Source: Nymphaea colorata
Lineage: Eukaryota > Streptophyta > Magnoliopsida > Nymphaeales > Nymphaeaceae
Direction: 5' to 3'
NCBI RefSeq assembly: GCF_008831285.2
Contig: NW_022204507.1
Coordinates: 3,697,017-3,761,016 of the forward strand
Length of the DNA: 64,000 nt
Below the pieces are notes generated by a model. That model ran no database searches. It was given only the letters and a program-made list of their open reading frames with translations, and had not been told where the DNA came from. Shown here in pieces: positions 10,830 to 21,661 of this stretch (its first letter is position 1; each line of letters opens with the position of its first letter). A program made the translations under genes and the position numbers.

Positions 10830-11792
10830 TGGGAAAACTTAGAGAAGAAAACAGAGGAAGGGTGAAAGATAAAGCTGGAGAGAACTTGTTTTTATTGATT
10901 CCATTAAGCAACATATATATATATATATTACAAAAAATGGTTATCGCTTACAAGATTTTTGGTATACAAGATCATGGTTATACCCAATTTCTATCTCTGA
11001 AAAAGCTAAAGCCAGCTTTCCAATTACAATTTGGAAGAAATTACATAAAGGCACAATGAATATTTCAATTTGTTTTTTTAAGCTGTCGGTACAACACGAC
11101 TTTCTTCCTCTTGCTATTATATGGTGAATGTCTTGTCGATTTTAATTGGTCTAAAATTCTGTTTATGCTGAAATAGATAAATTTTCATTTTTTTTGGCTT
11201 CTAAAAAGAAAATTGAATTTGGGAGCCGAAAAAAAAAACAAAAAAAAAGATATATTTTTTTTAACCCTTGGGGTTTATACTCAATCACGATAATCCATTG
11301 ATTGTCTTATGTAACAAAGTATCGCATAGATATCATTCTCATCCCTGAAAAGCTGAAAAGCCAAAATGAAAATGAATATTTTATTATAACGAACTTGAAT
11401 ATTATACACCAGAGATAAGAACTGACCGATTTTTTTTTTAAAAAAAAGAGAACCACATCTTCATTTTTCCATATTAATTCAAACAGAGTAAGGTAGTAAA
11501 TAGGGCACATAACTCCATGTGATGCAGTCAATTGGAGAGATGAAAAGAACGGATCTGTTGTGGAAAAAATTGTATTTAGGGGCTTGATTCTTCTAGAAAT
11601 TCTAAATACGGTCCGCATGTTTTCAGTTCTCTTGATACAGGCCTGCCTCTTGTTTACTATGGATTGCCAAAAGAACCTGTGATTACGACATGGCAGGTTT
11701 AAAAGTGCGACCTGCCATGTTGCACTTTGGTAATACACTCCAAGCTAGTGTATTATCATGCAATTTTTATCAAGATCTGCATAACAATAACA
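10830..11792 (-). repeat. long LTR-like block (3' LTR of the minus-strand element)
   Basis: Its first 150 bp match the starts at 12046, 17159 and 56250 (AGAACTTGTTTTTATTGATT, ACAAGATTTTTGGTATACAA). Its last bases TCTGCATAACAATAACA match the ends of those blocks. The middle 0.75 kb is specific to this copy and contains two strong hairpins. Confidence 0.6.
11689..11755. repeat. two adjacent perfect hairpins
   Basis: CATGGCAGGT (11689-11698) pairs with ACCTGCCATG (11710-11719) around an 11-base loop. TAATACACT (11731-11739) pairs with AGTGTATTA (11747-11755) around a 7-base loop. Both are conserved in the second unit copy. No RNA family is recognised. Confidence 0.85.
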
Positions 11793-12033
11793 GGAAGAAT
11801 CCGGCGAGAAAGGCACCCTTCCCTAACTTCCTTTCCCGCCATTCTTTGAAATAATTTGCTGCAGATGAAGGTGTATCAGGTGGCAGAGAGGAAGGACAGC
11901 GATGATTCTTCAGGCGATTCTAGCTGTCGAGCAGTAGATTATTCCAATTCCAGGTTTCTGAAGAGCCTCTCTACAAAAGCTTGAATTTTTTGGAGGTAAC
12001 GGAAGGTTGCAGTTGATTTCCCTCCCTCGTTTT

Positions 12034-12045
12034 GCTCTGATACCA
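12034..12045 (-). other. tRNA-iMet primer-binding site
   Basis: On the minus strand this reads TGGTATCAGAGC, the exact 12-base complement of the plant initiator tRNA-Met 3' end including CCA. It abuts the LTR boundary TGAGAAAAC at 12046. Confidence 0.85.
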
Positions 12046-12247
12046 TGAGAAAACATAGAGAAGAAAACAGAGGAAGCGTGAAAGATCAAGCTGCAGAAAA
12101 CTTGTATTTATTGATTCCTTTGAGCAAAATATATATGGTACAAAAAAGATTATTCCTTACAAGATTTTGGCATACAAGATCATGATATTACACAATTTCT
12201 TTTCCGATCCATTAACCACCGAAAATGTAGTCTGCATAACCATAACA
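12046..12247 (-). repeat. short LTR (5' LTR of the minus-strand element)
   Basis: This 202-bp block is bounded by TGAGAAAAC and ATAACA. It is nearly the same length as the isolated block at 56250-56453 and homologous to it throughout. It ends about 100 bp upstream of the TATA box of the adjacent two-exon gene. Confidence 0.65.
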
Positions 12248-12345
12248 GATCTTGATAAGAGATCTGATCCCTTTTTGCTTGACACTTTACATATCACGTA
12301 GGATTTTGGGTGATTATCTTACCTAAAATAGTTTGGCCTGTACTC

Positions 12346-12353
12346 TATATATT
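12346..12353 (+). promoter_or_regulatory. TATA box upstream of the two-exon gene
   Basis: TATATATT lies 40 bases before the ATG at 12386. The same box is present at 17762-17769 before the paralogue but is deleted before the third copy at 56580. Confidence 0.5.
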
Positions 12354-12385
12354 GAGAATCCATCTTATCTCAAGAACATCAGAGA

Positions 12386-12961
12386 ATGAATAATGAGAAA
12401 GCTCCCTTTCCTATGAATGCAGGCATCAAAATGCCGAACCACAACCACGTAAGTTGTTTTTTTTCCATGTTTTAACACTTCTTTCGTAGGAGACTGGTAG
12501 AGTGTGCATGCATTTGCTTAGTTATATCTGCACTAGCATATGTGATATGTGGTTCTAATAGCTCATTCTCACACCTATGTGGTTGCAGTTTGCACATGGG
12601 AAGCAGGAGCTGCTGCCGGTGCCTCAGAGGAACAAGCCCGAAGTACTGCTTAAGAAAACACTGCTGTCACTAGGCCTACTGAAGGATGATAACCATTCAC
12701 ACTTCGTGACAAATTATGAAACTGGTGACGTTTTCAAGGAATTAATTCATGTCTTCTGCATTTGAGCAGGTCAGCAGCCCTAGAGTGAGCGCTCAAGGAT
12801 TAAGCACACCTCAGGAAGTGGTGTCAAGCGAAGAGGAAAAGAAGATAATGCCTCAGTCGGAGGAATTCGAAGTTATGGTGGACACGGTTATCAATCCCAA
12901 TGCTGGTGCGGCCCGCAACAAGCTAAGGCTACCCATCTTTGTGGCTCTAATGGATCTCTAA
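12386..12961 (+). CDS. unrecognised two-exon gene, module A copy
   Basis: Exon 1 (12386-12448) encodes 21 residues starting MNNEKAPF and ends at a perfect CAC|GTAAGT donor. A 140-bp intron closes with TTGCAG at 12588. Exon 2 continues in frame (FAHGKQELLPVPQ, EVLLKKTLL, NHSHFVTNYETGDVFKEL) to a TGA at 12763-12765, giving about 79 residues. Beyond that stop, the frame from 12749 stays open to 12961 and is conserved in the paralogue (SSAFEQVS, SEEEKKIMPQ, LPIFVAL). A frameshift or an unseen splice therefore separates two conserved parts. I recognise no domain. The three related loci keep the same exon layout. Confidence 0.45.
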
Positions 12962-13264
12962 ATTCTCTCTCTAATTTCAAAGATGCCTCTTTTTTCTTTT
13001 TCTTTGGGCATATGATTTTTGCGTGCACTGGTCGGTCCACACAACTCGAACTCCTCTTTTGAGTCCCACCACTGCCTTCCTCCCTTTTTCTAATACCTTT
13101 TCTATATTCCTTTATTGTTTTTGACAATTTTTTGCAAAATCATTGAAATTTGTCTCTTAATGATATGTTCTGTTTCTCTTTATACTTTATCTAGATATCA
13201 TGCCTTTCCATGTAATGTAAGCAAAAGAATTGGAACTTCCTCATCACTTGGTCAGATGGGTAGA

Positions 13265-14424
13265 CTTTAAATGTCATTTTCCATCTTGATCGCATGTCCA
13301 ATTGAACCGTTCCAAAAAAAAAAAAAGACAGATATGGGAAAAAATTAATCTGTGATTAAGAAATAGATCACTTCGGACTTAAAAAATAACCCGAGTGGAT
13401 TCGGATTCAGATTCTGACATATATAGGTATCGGATCGGACATGGATTCAGATCAGATTTAGTTTTAAGTAATTACTCATATCCAATGCTCTTACCTTTTG
13501 AAAATCTTCTAGATACAGTTAAAAATTCAGATTCGTGAAACCAGATCTTGAATTCTGATTCGGACATGATATCTCTCCATTCTATTAAAATCTGAATTCG
13601 AATACCAGTATGTGAATGCCTAAAGAAACAGATATGGTGAAAAGTGTACCCAATTTAAATCCAATCCATTGACGTCCCCACTTGCAAAGAACATTGCTTT
13701 AGACAGAAAAAGAAAGAAAGGCAAGTGGGGGCCGAAGCACTTCCCGTTCCAATCTCAGAAGTCATTGATGGCCATCTTCTCAAAGAAAGTAATGGTACTG
13801 CAACTGAAAGACCTGCTTCTTGGAATGAGCTGTTGGTGATGATGATGGATACTTATATACTTAGGTTTGAGTTTCAATACGAATTTAAAAAAAGTTATAT
13901 CCAAATTTGAATCTGAAATCAGATTCCACAATCTGAATCTGATTTTTTTTCCTCATCCAAAACTGAATCCAAAATCAGATTTCATAATTTGAATCTGATC
14001 TAAATCCATCTTTTTCATCCTAATCTGAATCTGAAATCAGATGTCACAATCAAAATCCAACCCAAATCCTATTTTTATATTCATATATGAATTTGAATCT
14101 GAATCCATATTTTGAACTGAGTCTGGCTGATTTACAAATTGTAAGAGCATTGAATATAGAATTTTTATTTAAAGCTAAGTCCCATCTGGATCTGATCGGA
14201 TATTTTGTATATTTGAATCTGAACTGAATTTGACTGAATATAACTAAATCTGAATCCGTTCGAATATTTATGCATATATGAATCTAAATCTGATCGGATT
14301 TCATTTCTTAATTTCAAATCCTATGTGATTTTTTAGTTGATTAGTAAATTTCTTTTCTTCATCCAAATGTTTTTTGAGCAATTGGCTTGGACATTCAATT
14401 CAAATGAGACATATTGACATCCTT
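13265..14424 (+). mobile_element. MITE-like element rich in GAATCTGAATC motifs
   Basis: A long stretch of variants of GATTCAGATTC / AATCTGAATC closes with ATTGACATCCTTA (14412-14424), which is close to the inverted form of the TAGGGATGTCAAT start seen at 23288. The left end is unclear. A 150-bp non-matching piece (13700-13860) lies inside. Homologous to 18660-19686 and related to 42666-43088. It has no coding capacity. Confidence 0.5.
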
Positions 14425-14479
14425 AGGTTGAAGCTTCCCCACTCCAACTGACATGTTTCACCATTATAAACAGGGGATG

Positions 14480-14865
14480 AGTCCAATTGTGTGTGTCATG
14501 TGGATAGAGCTGTAAAATGAGTTGAGCCAACTCAAGCTCAACTCGAATTTGCTCTGTTAAGCTCAAGATTAACTCAAAAGTCGCGATTATAAACAAGTCA
14601 AGTTCGAGTTTCACAAAATTGATTTGATTGAACTTGACTAAACCATTTATCTAGGCATTCTTTTGAAATTTTTCAAACTTAAAACCAAAAAAAGAAATCA
14701 GGTCAAATGGGAAACGAGCTTAAAAGAGTCATGCTCGTGTAGTGGCTTGGTCTATCAAATGGAGTTCAAGCTGACCTTGTGTAGCTAAACTCATGCTCGA
14801 GACGAGCTCAATTTTGACTCGGCCCGTATATAGCCCTACAAGTGGATCAATTGTGTGATTTTGAT
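14480..14865. other. GAGCTCGAGC-type repeat stretch
   Basis: Multiple variants of AACTCAAGCTC / GCTCGAG occur on both strands, as in the repeats at 19760-19910, 46080-46220, 48840-49020 and 49840-50300. Such motif clusters are typical of internal parts of non-autonomous plant transposons. No gene is seen. Confidence 0.4.
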
Positions 14866-15193
14866 CTTATTTTTCTTATAAATTAAATATTTGAGTACTG
14901 GTTATGCTATAAGGCGCCAAAAAAATGATTGTCAAATAATATGCCTTTTGGCTTCTTGAGTCTTACGTAGATATTAAGCTCTCTTTTTGTGCAGTTTGAC
15001 TGCTAACATGTATCTGTGGGTTTTAGTTTGCTTCCTTTTGTGTGCTTTTGAAGGGTTGACTCAACTCTTGGCGAACATCACCATGTATGTCAGCATTAAT
15101 TGCAGCTCTGCTGATCTTTCTCCATTGGACGGATTGATTTTGCTTAACAAATGTAGGGGGCCTAATCCCCAGCAAGCTGTTCGTGCAACATAA
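14866..15193 (+). pseudogene. fragment related to the LRR pseudogene at 43.8-44.6 kb
   Basis: This 0.33-kb stretch aligns with 43790-44095, including the intron-like TTTTTGTGCAG acceptor and a following exon that reads LLANITMYVSIN and LDGLILLNKC. The match stops at AATCCCCAGC, before the LRR-coding part begins. It is a truncated relic with no LRR motif left. Confidence 0.55.
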
Positions 15194-15416
15194 ATTATGC
15201 TTTTGACTAACAAGTAACACAATCAAATGACACAGAGCATTTCTTTCATTTCTGTTTTGAAAAATTTGGTGGTGATTACTTGCCTCAAATTAATTTCCAA
15301 GTTCTTTCATGAATTCAAAAGTTCCAGCATAACTGAGAAACCATTTCTAAATTAGGTAGTATGCTTAACCAAATACTTGGTTGAGCTGTTAAATTTCCAT
15401 AGAGTAGAATGGAAAT

Positions 15417-15790
15417 TGGGTGGAAGAGTGATGTTTGGCAGCTGATGGGATCCAAGATGCTTCTTATAGATTGAGGAGAATATGGGAGTGCCAATCTGGA
15501 TTAGGGTTCCTGATTTGCCAGTAATTTCATGGAATCGATGCACTTTCCAATCTATTGCCATAGCACTATGGGGAGAACCGATGGAAGATGACATCCATAC
15601 TCAATCGATGTCAAGAATTGGGCTTGCAGAATCTGTGTTCAGGTAACATTGGATTTCAATCCAAAATCCGAGATTGAATTGGAATTAGAAGAGGAAGGAA
15701 TTGTTCTTAAAGAAATCAACTATGTGAGTAACATTAAATTTTCCTCCCATTGCCAAACGAATATATACTCATATTACAAGTCGGTGTAGA
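15417..15790 (+). repeat. 374-bp direct repeat, copy 1
   Basis: It aligns with 16279-16648, sharing GGGATCCAAGATGCT, GAGGAGAATATGGGAGT, GGAGAACCGATGGAAGATG and ATATACTCATAT..CAAGTCGGT. The start-to-start distance is 862 bp. It lies in the part upstream of the module B LTR and may be internal sequence of that element. A minus-strand ORF (MSSSIGSPHS start) inside has no recognised family. Confidence 0.85.
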
Positions 15791-16278
15791 GTTGATCAAT
15801 TGGTGGTTTCTTCTCAAGAGGGTGTGGCAAAGAAAGATGGGTGGAAGGAATTGAAGATTATCATTATGTCAGGAAATCTAAGGAATTAACAAAGGAGAGA
15901 CCCAGATCAAAAGCAGAACCAGAATTGGGGGATAACAAGTTTCCGTTTCTCCATAGGCAGATGGAAGTTGAAAAGGAACGTTAGACCCAGAATGATTGGA
16001 ATGCAGAGATTGATTTACAGGAGACCAGCAATTGCCAAGTAACTTGAAGACAACCAGCTCGTGGGTGATGAGAAGATAGAGCAGGAGATTTCAATTGATA
16101 ACAAAAAGAATCGAAGGGGAGAACCGTGAGTCCTCATCAGGTTTGATTCTTTCTCCTCCATTAAAAAATAATTTTCAGGAGTTTGGATGGATTGAAAACT
16201 AGCAAAGCAATGACTGGTTTGGAAGGGTTCACAGTGAGGATGAACTCAGGGTAGTTTTTAGAAGAGGAGAATCAAAAC

Positions 16279-16648
16279 TGGGTGGAAGAGTAATGGTTGC
16301 CAGCAGATGGGATCCAAGATGCTCCTTATCGGTTGAGGAGAATATGGGAGTACCAATATGGATTAGGGGTTCCTAATTTGCCAGTATTTTGATCGAATCG
16401 ATGCACTTTCCAAGCTATTAACAGAGCGCCTTAGGGAGAACCGATGGAAGATGAATCCATACTCATCGCTGTGAAGATGGGGCTTGCAGAATTTGTGTGC
16501 AGGTAGCATTGGATTTCAATGCAAAATCCGAAGTTGAATTGGAATTAGAAGAGGAGGAGTTGTTCTTCAAGAAATCAACTATGTGAGAAATATTAAATTT
16601 TCCTCCCATTGAAAGCGAATATATACTCATATGACAAGTCGGTCTAGA
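16279..16648 (+). repeat. 370-bp direct repeat, copy 2
   Basis: This is the partner of 15417-15790 with roughly 85-90% agreement by eye. Its ends are not TG..CA, so it does not look like a simple LTR pair. Confidence 0.85.
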
Positions 16649-16927
16649 TGATTCTGTTTCCTCCCCAATAGACCCAAATTCTGTTTCCTTCCTCTTTCCT
16701 CCGCTGAAGAAACCAAAGCCTTTGAACAGAAGCAAATATGACTGCCTGAGTTTGTGACTCAATGAAGGGTTGAGAGAACCTGCTGTCGAGCTGAACCTGT
16801 TAGATGAGAACAGGAGCTGCCGAGAGGAGATTTCTGGAGAGGATTCGTGAAGATCTGAAATGGGCTCATCACTGACATCTGCAGCAGAGAAATTCAGTCG
16901 ACCCTGAGAAATTCCGGCGAGAAACAC
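16463..16927 (-). CDS. hypothetical ORF next to a primer-binding site, weak
   Basis: The 154-codon minus-strand ORF starts at 16927 (MFLAGISQGRLNF), about 220 bp downstream of the primer-binding site at 17147-17158 in minus-strand sense. It is Ser-rich with an Asn/Ser tract (about residues 121-130). No gag motif is recognised. In the second unit copy one extra base shifts the frame after about 107 residues (34843 to 34508). It may be internal sequence of the LTR element and not a host gene. Confidence 0.25.
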   Translation of the reverse strand: MFLAGISQGRLNFSAADVSDEPISDLHESSPEISSRQLLFSSNRFSSTAGSLNPSLSHKLRQSYLLLFKGFGFFSGGKRKETEFGSIGEETESSRPTCHMSIYSLSMGGKFNISHIVDFLKNNSSSSNSNSTSDFALKSNATCTQILQAPSSQR

Positions 16928-17146
16928 GCCCTACCCTGACTTCCTTTCCGGCTGTTCTCTGGAATAATTTGCTGGAGACAAAGTTGTATCAAGCGGCAGA
17001 GGGAAGGCCGGCGCTGATTCTTCAGGCGATTCTAGCTGTCGAGCAGAAGATTATTCCAATTCCAGGTGTCTGAAGGACCTCTCTACAAAAGCTTGGATTT
17101 TTTTGGACTTAATGGAAGGGAGCAGTTGATTTCCTTCTCTGGTTTT

Positions 17147-17158
17147 GCTCTGATAACA
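17147..17158 (-). other. degenerate primer-binding site (module B)
   Basis: On the minus strand this reads TGTTATCAGAGC, one mismatch from the tRNA-iMet complement found at 12034-12045. It abuts the LTR start TGAGAAAAC at 17159. Confidence 0.7.
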
Positions 17159-17679
17159 TGAGAAAACTTATTCAGAGGAAGCACAAAAGATAAAGCTGGA
17201 GAGAACTTGTTTTTGTTGATTCCTTTGAACAACATATATATAGTACAAAAAAAAGTTATCGCTTACAAGATTTTTGGTATACAAGATCATGATAATACAC
17301 AAATTCTTGAAACATTGAGAGTACTAAAAAAATATTTCTCACTTACATTTACATGATCCACAATTTTTGGAGTGGATGAAGGATTACAAAAAGGAAGGTT
17401 ATAACGGAACAAATGTGCCATGTCTCCATTTTAAGTAATTCCAGTAATTTCGATTTTGTCAATCTCCCCAACGTCTTCCCTAATTTTCATCTTTCTATTG
17501 ATATCAAGATCGACAACGTCTTCCTTAATTCTCGCTTTTCATTGACATCAAGATCCTCAACGTCTTCAGCAATATTCTTATTTTGAATATCCATAAAATC
17601 ACTTTTTGCTGATTTACTCTTTAAACATTTCTATCCCAATCTATTAACCACCTAAAATGTAGTCTGCATAACAATAACA
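17159..17679 (-). repeat. LTR of a minus-strand non-autonomous element (module B)
   Basis: It begins TGAGAAAAC and ends TCTGCATAACAATAACA, like 12046-12247, but carries about 315 extra bp in the middle (17300-17630) with the phrases ATCAAGATCGACAACGTC and ATCAAGATCCTCAACGTC. No matching left-hand LTR was found, so the element is truncated. Confidence 0.6.
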
Positions 17680-17761
17680 GATCTGATCCCTTTTTTCTTG
17701 ACACTTTGTTTATCACTCAGGATTTGCGTGTTTATCATACCTAAAATGGTCTCCTGTACCC

Positions 17762-17769
17762 TATATATT
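17762..17769 (+). promoter_or_regulatory. TATA box of the module B gene copy
   Basis: TATATATT lies 40 bases before the ATG at 17802, with the same spacing as in module A. Confidence 0.45.
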
Positions 17770-17801
17770 GAGAGTCCATCTTCTCTCAAGAACATCAGAG
17801 A

Positions 17802-18402
17802 ATGAACAGGCATCAAGATGCCGAACCACAACCTGGTACATGCTTTAGTTTTTTTTTTTCATGTTTTAACACTTCTTTCGTAGGAGGCTGGTAGAGTGTG
17901 CATGCATTTGCTTAGTTATATCTGCACTAGCATATGTGATATGTGGTTCTAATAATTCATTCTCACGCCAATGTGGTTGCAGTTTGCACACAGGAAGCAG
18001 GAGCTGCGGCCGATGCCTCAGAGGAAGAAGCTTGAGGTATGGCTTAAGAAAACACTGTTGTTACTACGCCTACTGAAGCATGATAACCATTCACACTTTG
18101 CAAGAAATTATGAAACCGGTGACGTTTTCAAGGAATTGGTTGTGTCTTCTGCATTTGGGCAGGTCAGCAGGCCTAAGGTGAGTGCTCAAGGATTAAGCAC
18201 ACCTGAGGGAGTGATGCCAAGTGAAGAGGAAAAGAAGATAATGCCTCAGATGGAGGAATTTGAGGCCATGGACGCGGTCATGAATCTGAATGCTGATGTG
18301 GCCTGCAACGAGCGAAGGCTACCCATCTTTGTGGCTATAACAGATCCCACTCGAAGGGAGTTTTGGCTTAAAGGAGTGTCCGAGTATTATCAGGAGCATT
18401 AG
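17802..18402 (+). pseudogene. unrecognised two-exon gene, module B copy
   Basis: Exon 1 (17802-17835) lacks 29 bases present in the module A exon, which breaks its frame. The GT donor (GTACAT) and the TTGCAG acceptor at 17982 are kept. From 17983 an open frame of about 140 codons runs to 18402 (FAHRKQELRPMPQ, NYETGDVFKELV, SAFGQVSRPK, SEEEKKIMPQ, EFWLKGVSEYYQEH). That continuity depends on one missing C near 18150. The second unit copy has the C and is frameshifted there, as are modules A and C. Either the deletion fuses two conserved frames or it is a sequencing error. Confidence 0.45.
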
Positions 18403-18659
18403 CTTGACCAACATCGCCTTACCAACTCGAACTCCTCTTTTGAGTCTCACCACCCCTTCCTCCCTTTCTCTTATACGTTTTCTGTATTCCTTTATTGTTT
18501 TTGACAATTTGTCACGAAATTATATGTTCTCTCTCTCTTTCTACCCTTTATCTATATATCATGCCTTTCCATGTAACGTAAGCAAAAGAATTGGAACTGC
18601 CTTGTCATTCACTTGGTAAGATGTATAGACTTTTAATGTCATTTTCCATCTTGATCGCA

Positions 18660-19686
18660 TGTCCAATTGAACCATTCCAAAAAAAAAAAAAAAGACATGA
18701 AAAAAAATTAATCTCTGATTAAGAAATAGATGTGTTCGGATTTAAGAAATAACATCCGACTGGATTTGGATTCAGATTCTGATATATATAAGTAGTGGAT
18801 CGGATACATATTCAGTTCAGATTTAGTTTTAAGTAATTACTCATATCAAAAAGGCCACCACCCAAATATGGAACCATTTCTCAATGTCCACAAGCTCCAG
18901 CATGCTGGTACATACGCAATTTTGGGTATTGCTGGGCCACCGGCAAAAGTTGAAGTTATTCGGCAACCTTCTCATTAAGAGCATCATGAACAGTCGTCAA
19001 CCATACCCTTGGAGAAGTTGGGTGGACTCGAGAGAACGACTGACCTTGTTCTTCTTGAAAATCGATGGACCTAAATACAAAAAATAAAAATGAAAAATAT
19101 TTGAAATAAAATATATTATTAACCGTCTGTCAGTTTCGAGCTCCGAAACAAATGAAAAAAAAAGTCAAATCCAAATTTGTATCCGAAATCAGATTCCCCA
19201 ATCTGAATCTGATCCGAATGTAATTTTTTTCCTCATCCAAAATCAGATTTCATAATTTGAATCTGATCTAAATCCATTCTTTTCTCATCCTAATCTGAAT
19301 CTGAAATCAGATGGCACAATCAGAATCCGATCTGAATCCTATTTTTATATTTGAATCTGAATCCAAAATTTTGAACTGAATCTGACTGATTTACAAAATA
19401 TAAGAGCATTGAATATAGAATGTTATTTAAAACTAAGTCTGATCTGGGTCTGATAGGATATTTTTGTGTTTCTGAATCTCAATTCAATTGGACATTTTGT
19501 ATAACTGAATCCATATCGGATCAGATATTTATGCATATTTGAATCTGAATCTATTGGATGTCATTTCTTAATTTCAAATCCTATCTGATTTTTTTAGTTG
19601 ATTAGTCAATTTCTTTTCTTCATCCAAATGTTTTTGGAGCAGTTGGCTTGGACATCCAATTCAAATCAGACATATTGACATCCTTA
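18660..19686 (+). mobile_element. MITE-like element rich in GAATCTGAATC motifs (module B)
   Basis: Homologous to 13265-14424 and ends with the same ATTGACATCCTTA at 19674-19686. A non-matching piece lies at about 18850-19090. No coding capacity is seen. Confidence 0.5.
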
Positions 19687-20219
19687 GGTTGAAGCTTCCC
19701 CACTCCAACTGACTTGTTTCACCATTATAAACAGGGGATGAGTCCATTTGTGTGTATCATGTGGATAGAGCAAGAAAGCGAGTCAAGCCAACTGAAGCTG
19801 GACTCGAATTTGCTCTGTTAAGCTCAAGCTTAACTCAAAACTCACGATTATAAACAAGTCAAGTTCGAGTTTCATAAAGTTGATTTGATTGAACTTGAGT
19901 AAACCATTTATGCATTGAAGCACTGACCTCAGAATGGTGAAATTTGTCCCTGTGGAACTTGTCTTGCATAAGTTGTTCTTCTTCATGCTAAGTCAATAGA
20001 TCGAATACCCGAACCCCAGCATTCAAGTCAATGGTTCGGTTGCCAAATTACCCAAGTTAGAAAGACGAAAAGATGCCCTTAGAATTAGGGAAAAAAAAAA
20101 AAACCCTTCACATGGTTATCATGAGTTCAGTATACCCTCCCAGGTTTTGAGAAATGTAAATTAACTTACTCTTTGGCAGTCAAGAAAAAAAAATAAAATC
20201 ACTTTACCCCTACAAAATT

Positions 20220-20390
20220 TTTTAAAAACATAATGGCCTGAAGCCAACTGTTGGAGTGTTGAGTCTGATCCATACTTGGTAGCCTTCCCTAATTTCTGTA
20301 AGGGTATTTATGTAATTTTTTTATTTTGTGGAAATAGCTTTGTGCGGCGTTTTAGCTTGTAGTTTGTAATTTTTTTCTGATAGTGGAAAT
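20220..20390 (+). repeat. direct repeat copy 1 (about 170 bp)
   Basis: It shares AACATAATGGC, TGTTGGAGTGTTGAGTCTGA, TCCATACTTG, TAAGGGTATT and TTTTTTTCTGATAGTGGAAA with 21662-21846. Confidence 0.85.
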
Positions 20391-21661
20391 AGATCAAATT
20401 TTTTTCAATCATTCACTTCTTAGTTTTAAGTTTGACAGATTAATTTAGATTCCCCTTTAGGGGCGAATAGAATCGATGCCTTGGGTTCTAAACGAAACTC
20501 ATCTGCATCAAGCCTGTTGGAGACGTCCCTTATTTCCCTTTTGCCTCCAAGGTCTTAAGCTGCTTCAGCTTGCACAAAAAATTGCAGCCTATGCCACTTG
20601 GAGATGTAGACCAACCATTGCCCCGAGTTGGTCTACCAAACCCTAGGGCTTTTTGTTGCATTATATGGTAACTAAAATAATATACTTTAAACTTTGAGCT
20701 AGCATTGATGATGTTATATTGTTCATTAAATATTTGATAAATACTTTAGACCCATTGCGACACTCATAATCCTCATATTTTCTAATGTACACATTCCAAT
20801 TGTGCGTTCACATACTTTGGAAAGCCAGCTAACTACCGTTTGATTATACAGATTACACAGTTTATGGTGGAACTAGCCTCCTAGTGCACACATTTTTTTG
20901 CCAGCCTAGCCAAGTTTATGAATCCAATTGATTGTCCTTATCAATTACATTATTATGGTGCTCATAATTTTCATATTTTCAAGTGTAAATGTTACAGGAT
21001 AGGAGGATGTACACAAATTAAGTATGAAACCTGGTGATTTTTTTTTTAAGCATAGAAGTATAGCCTAGCTTTATGTAACAATATTAGAAAAAAATATCAA
21101 TGATAGCAATTATTTTTACAAAGATGATATTTTCCCACCCTCATGGGAGAAAGATGAGTGGAAGTCATGTTTGCAAGTAATTCGTGTGAACAAATTATAC
21201 AAGATATTATAGTCACCACAAGTCAATAGTACGCCTTTATAGAAGCACACTATGTAAGTGAAAAAAAAAGGCAGATTTCTCCAAAAGATGGAGAAGTTTT
21301 GAAATTTAATGCAGTCCATAGACAGGTGATCAAATAATCCTCTGATAAAGCTACCGGCTTCATGCCATCTCCAGACCCATTTCAAAGAGTACCTTCCAAA
21401 AGAGCCTTTTATCCCTAAACTATTTTATTTCATATTAAGAAAATGTGGAAGCATGTTTCTCTACTCTAAACAACAGTGTCTGCTGTAAGATGAGAAATAG
21501 AAGAGGAAGGTTGTCATAATTGGAGTTAAATAATGAAAAATTTGCATCTTATGAAATGGAAGCTTTTCTTCTCAAAAGGATATAATGAGAACATTGTCCT
21601 ATAAGATGTTCCCTTCATCCAACTGACCTCAGAATGGATCACTTTGGCCCCTTCAAAAACT

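Larger units (their letters stand above)
10830..12247 (-). mobile_element. small non-autonomous LTR element, minus strand (module A)
   Basis: Two related terminal blocks flank a short centre. On the plus strand both begin T-G-(A/G)-GAAAAC..AGAGAAGAAAAC and end ..CATAAC(A/C)ATAACA (10830-11792 and 12046-12247). Directly left of the second block is GCTCTGATACCA, the complement of a tRNA-iMet primer-binding site, so the element reads right to left. The internal part is only about 250 bp and encodes nothing recognisable. The left block is much longer (963 bp) than the right (202 bp), so it has gained an insertion or the right has lost sequence. It resembles TRIM/SMART-type elements. Confidence 0.6.

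Noticed and set aside
10680-11059. ORF covering the start of the LTR block
   Set aside because: It spans the LTR boundary and microsatellite-like ATATAT, is not kept in module C, and has no recognisable domain.
11689-11792. Helitron 3' end (hairpin near a terminus)
   Set aside because: No CTRR end follows the stem and no TC start was found at a matching distance.
15417-16648. LTR pair
   Set aside because: The repeats lack TG..CA ends and target duplications, and the primer-binding site lies beyond the second copy, at 17147.
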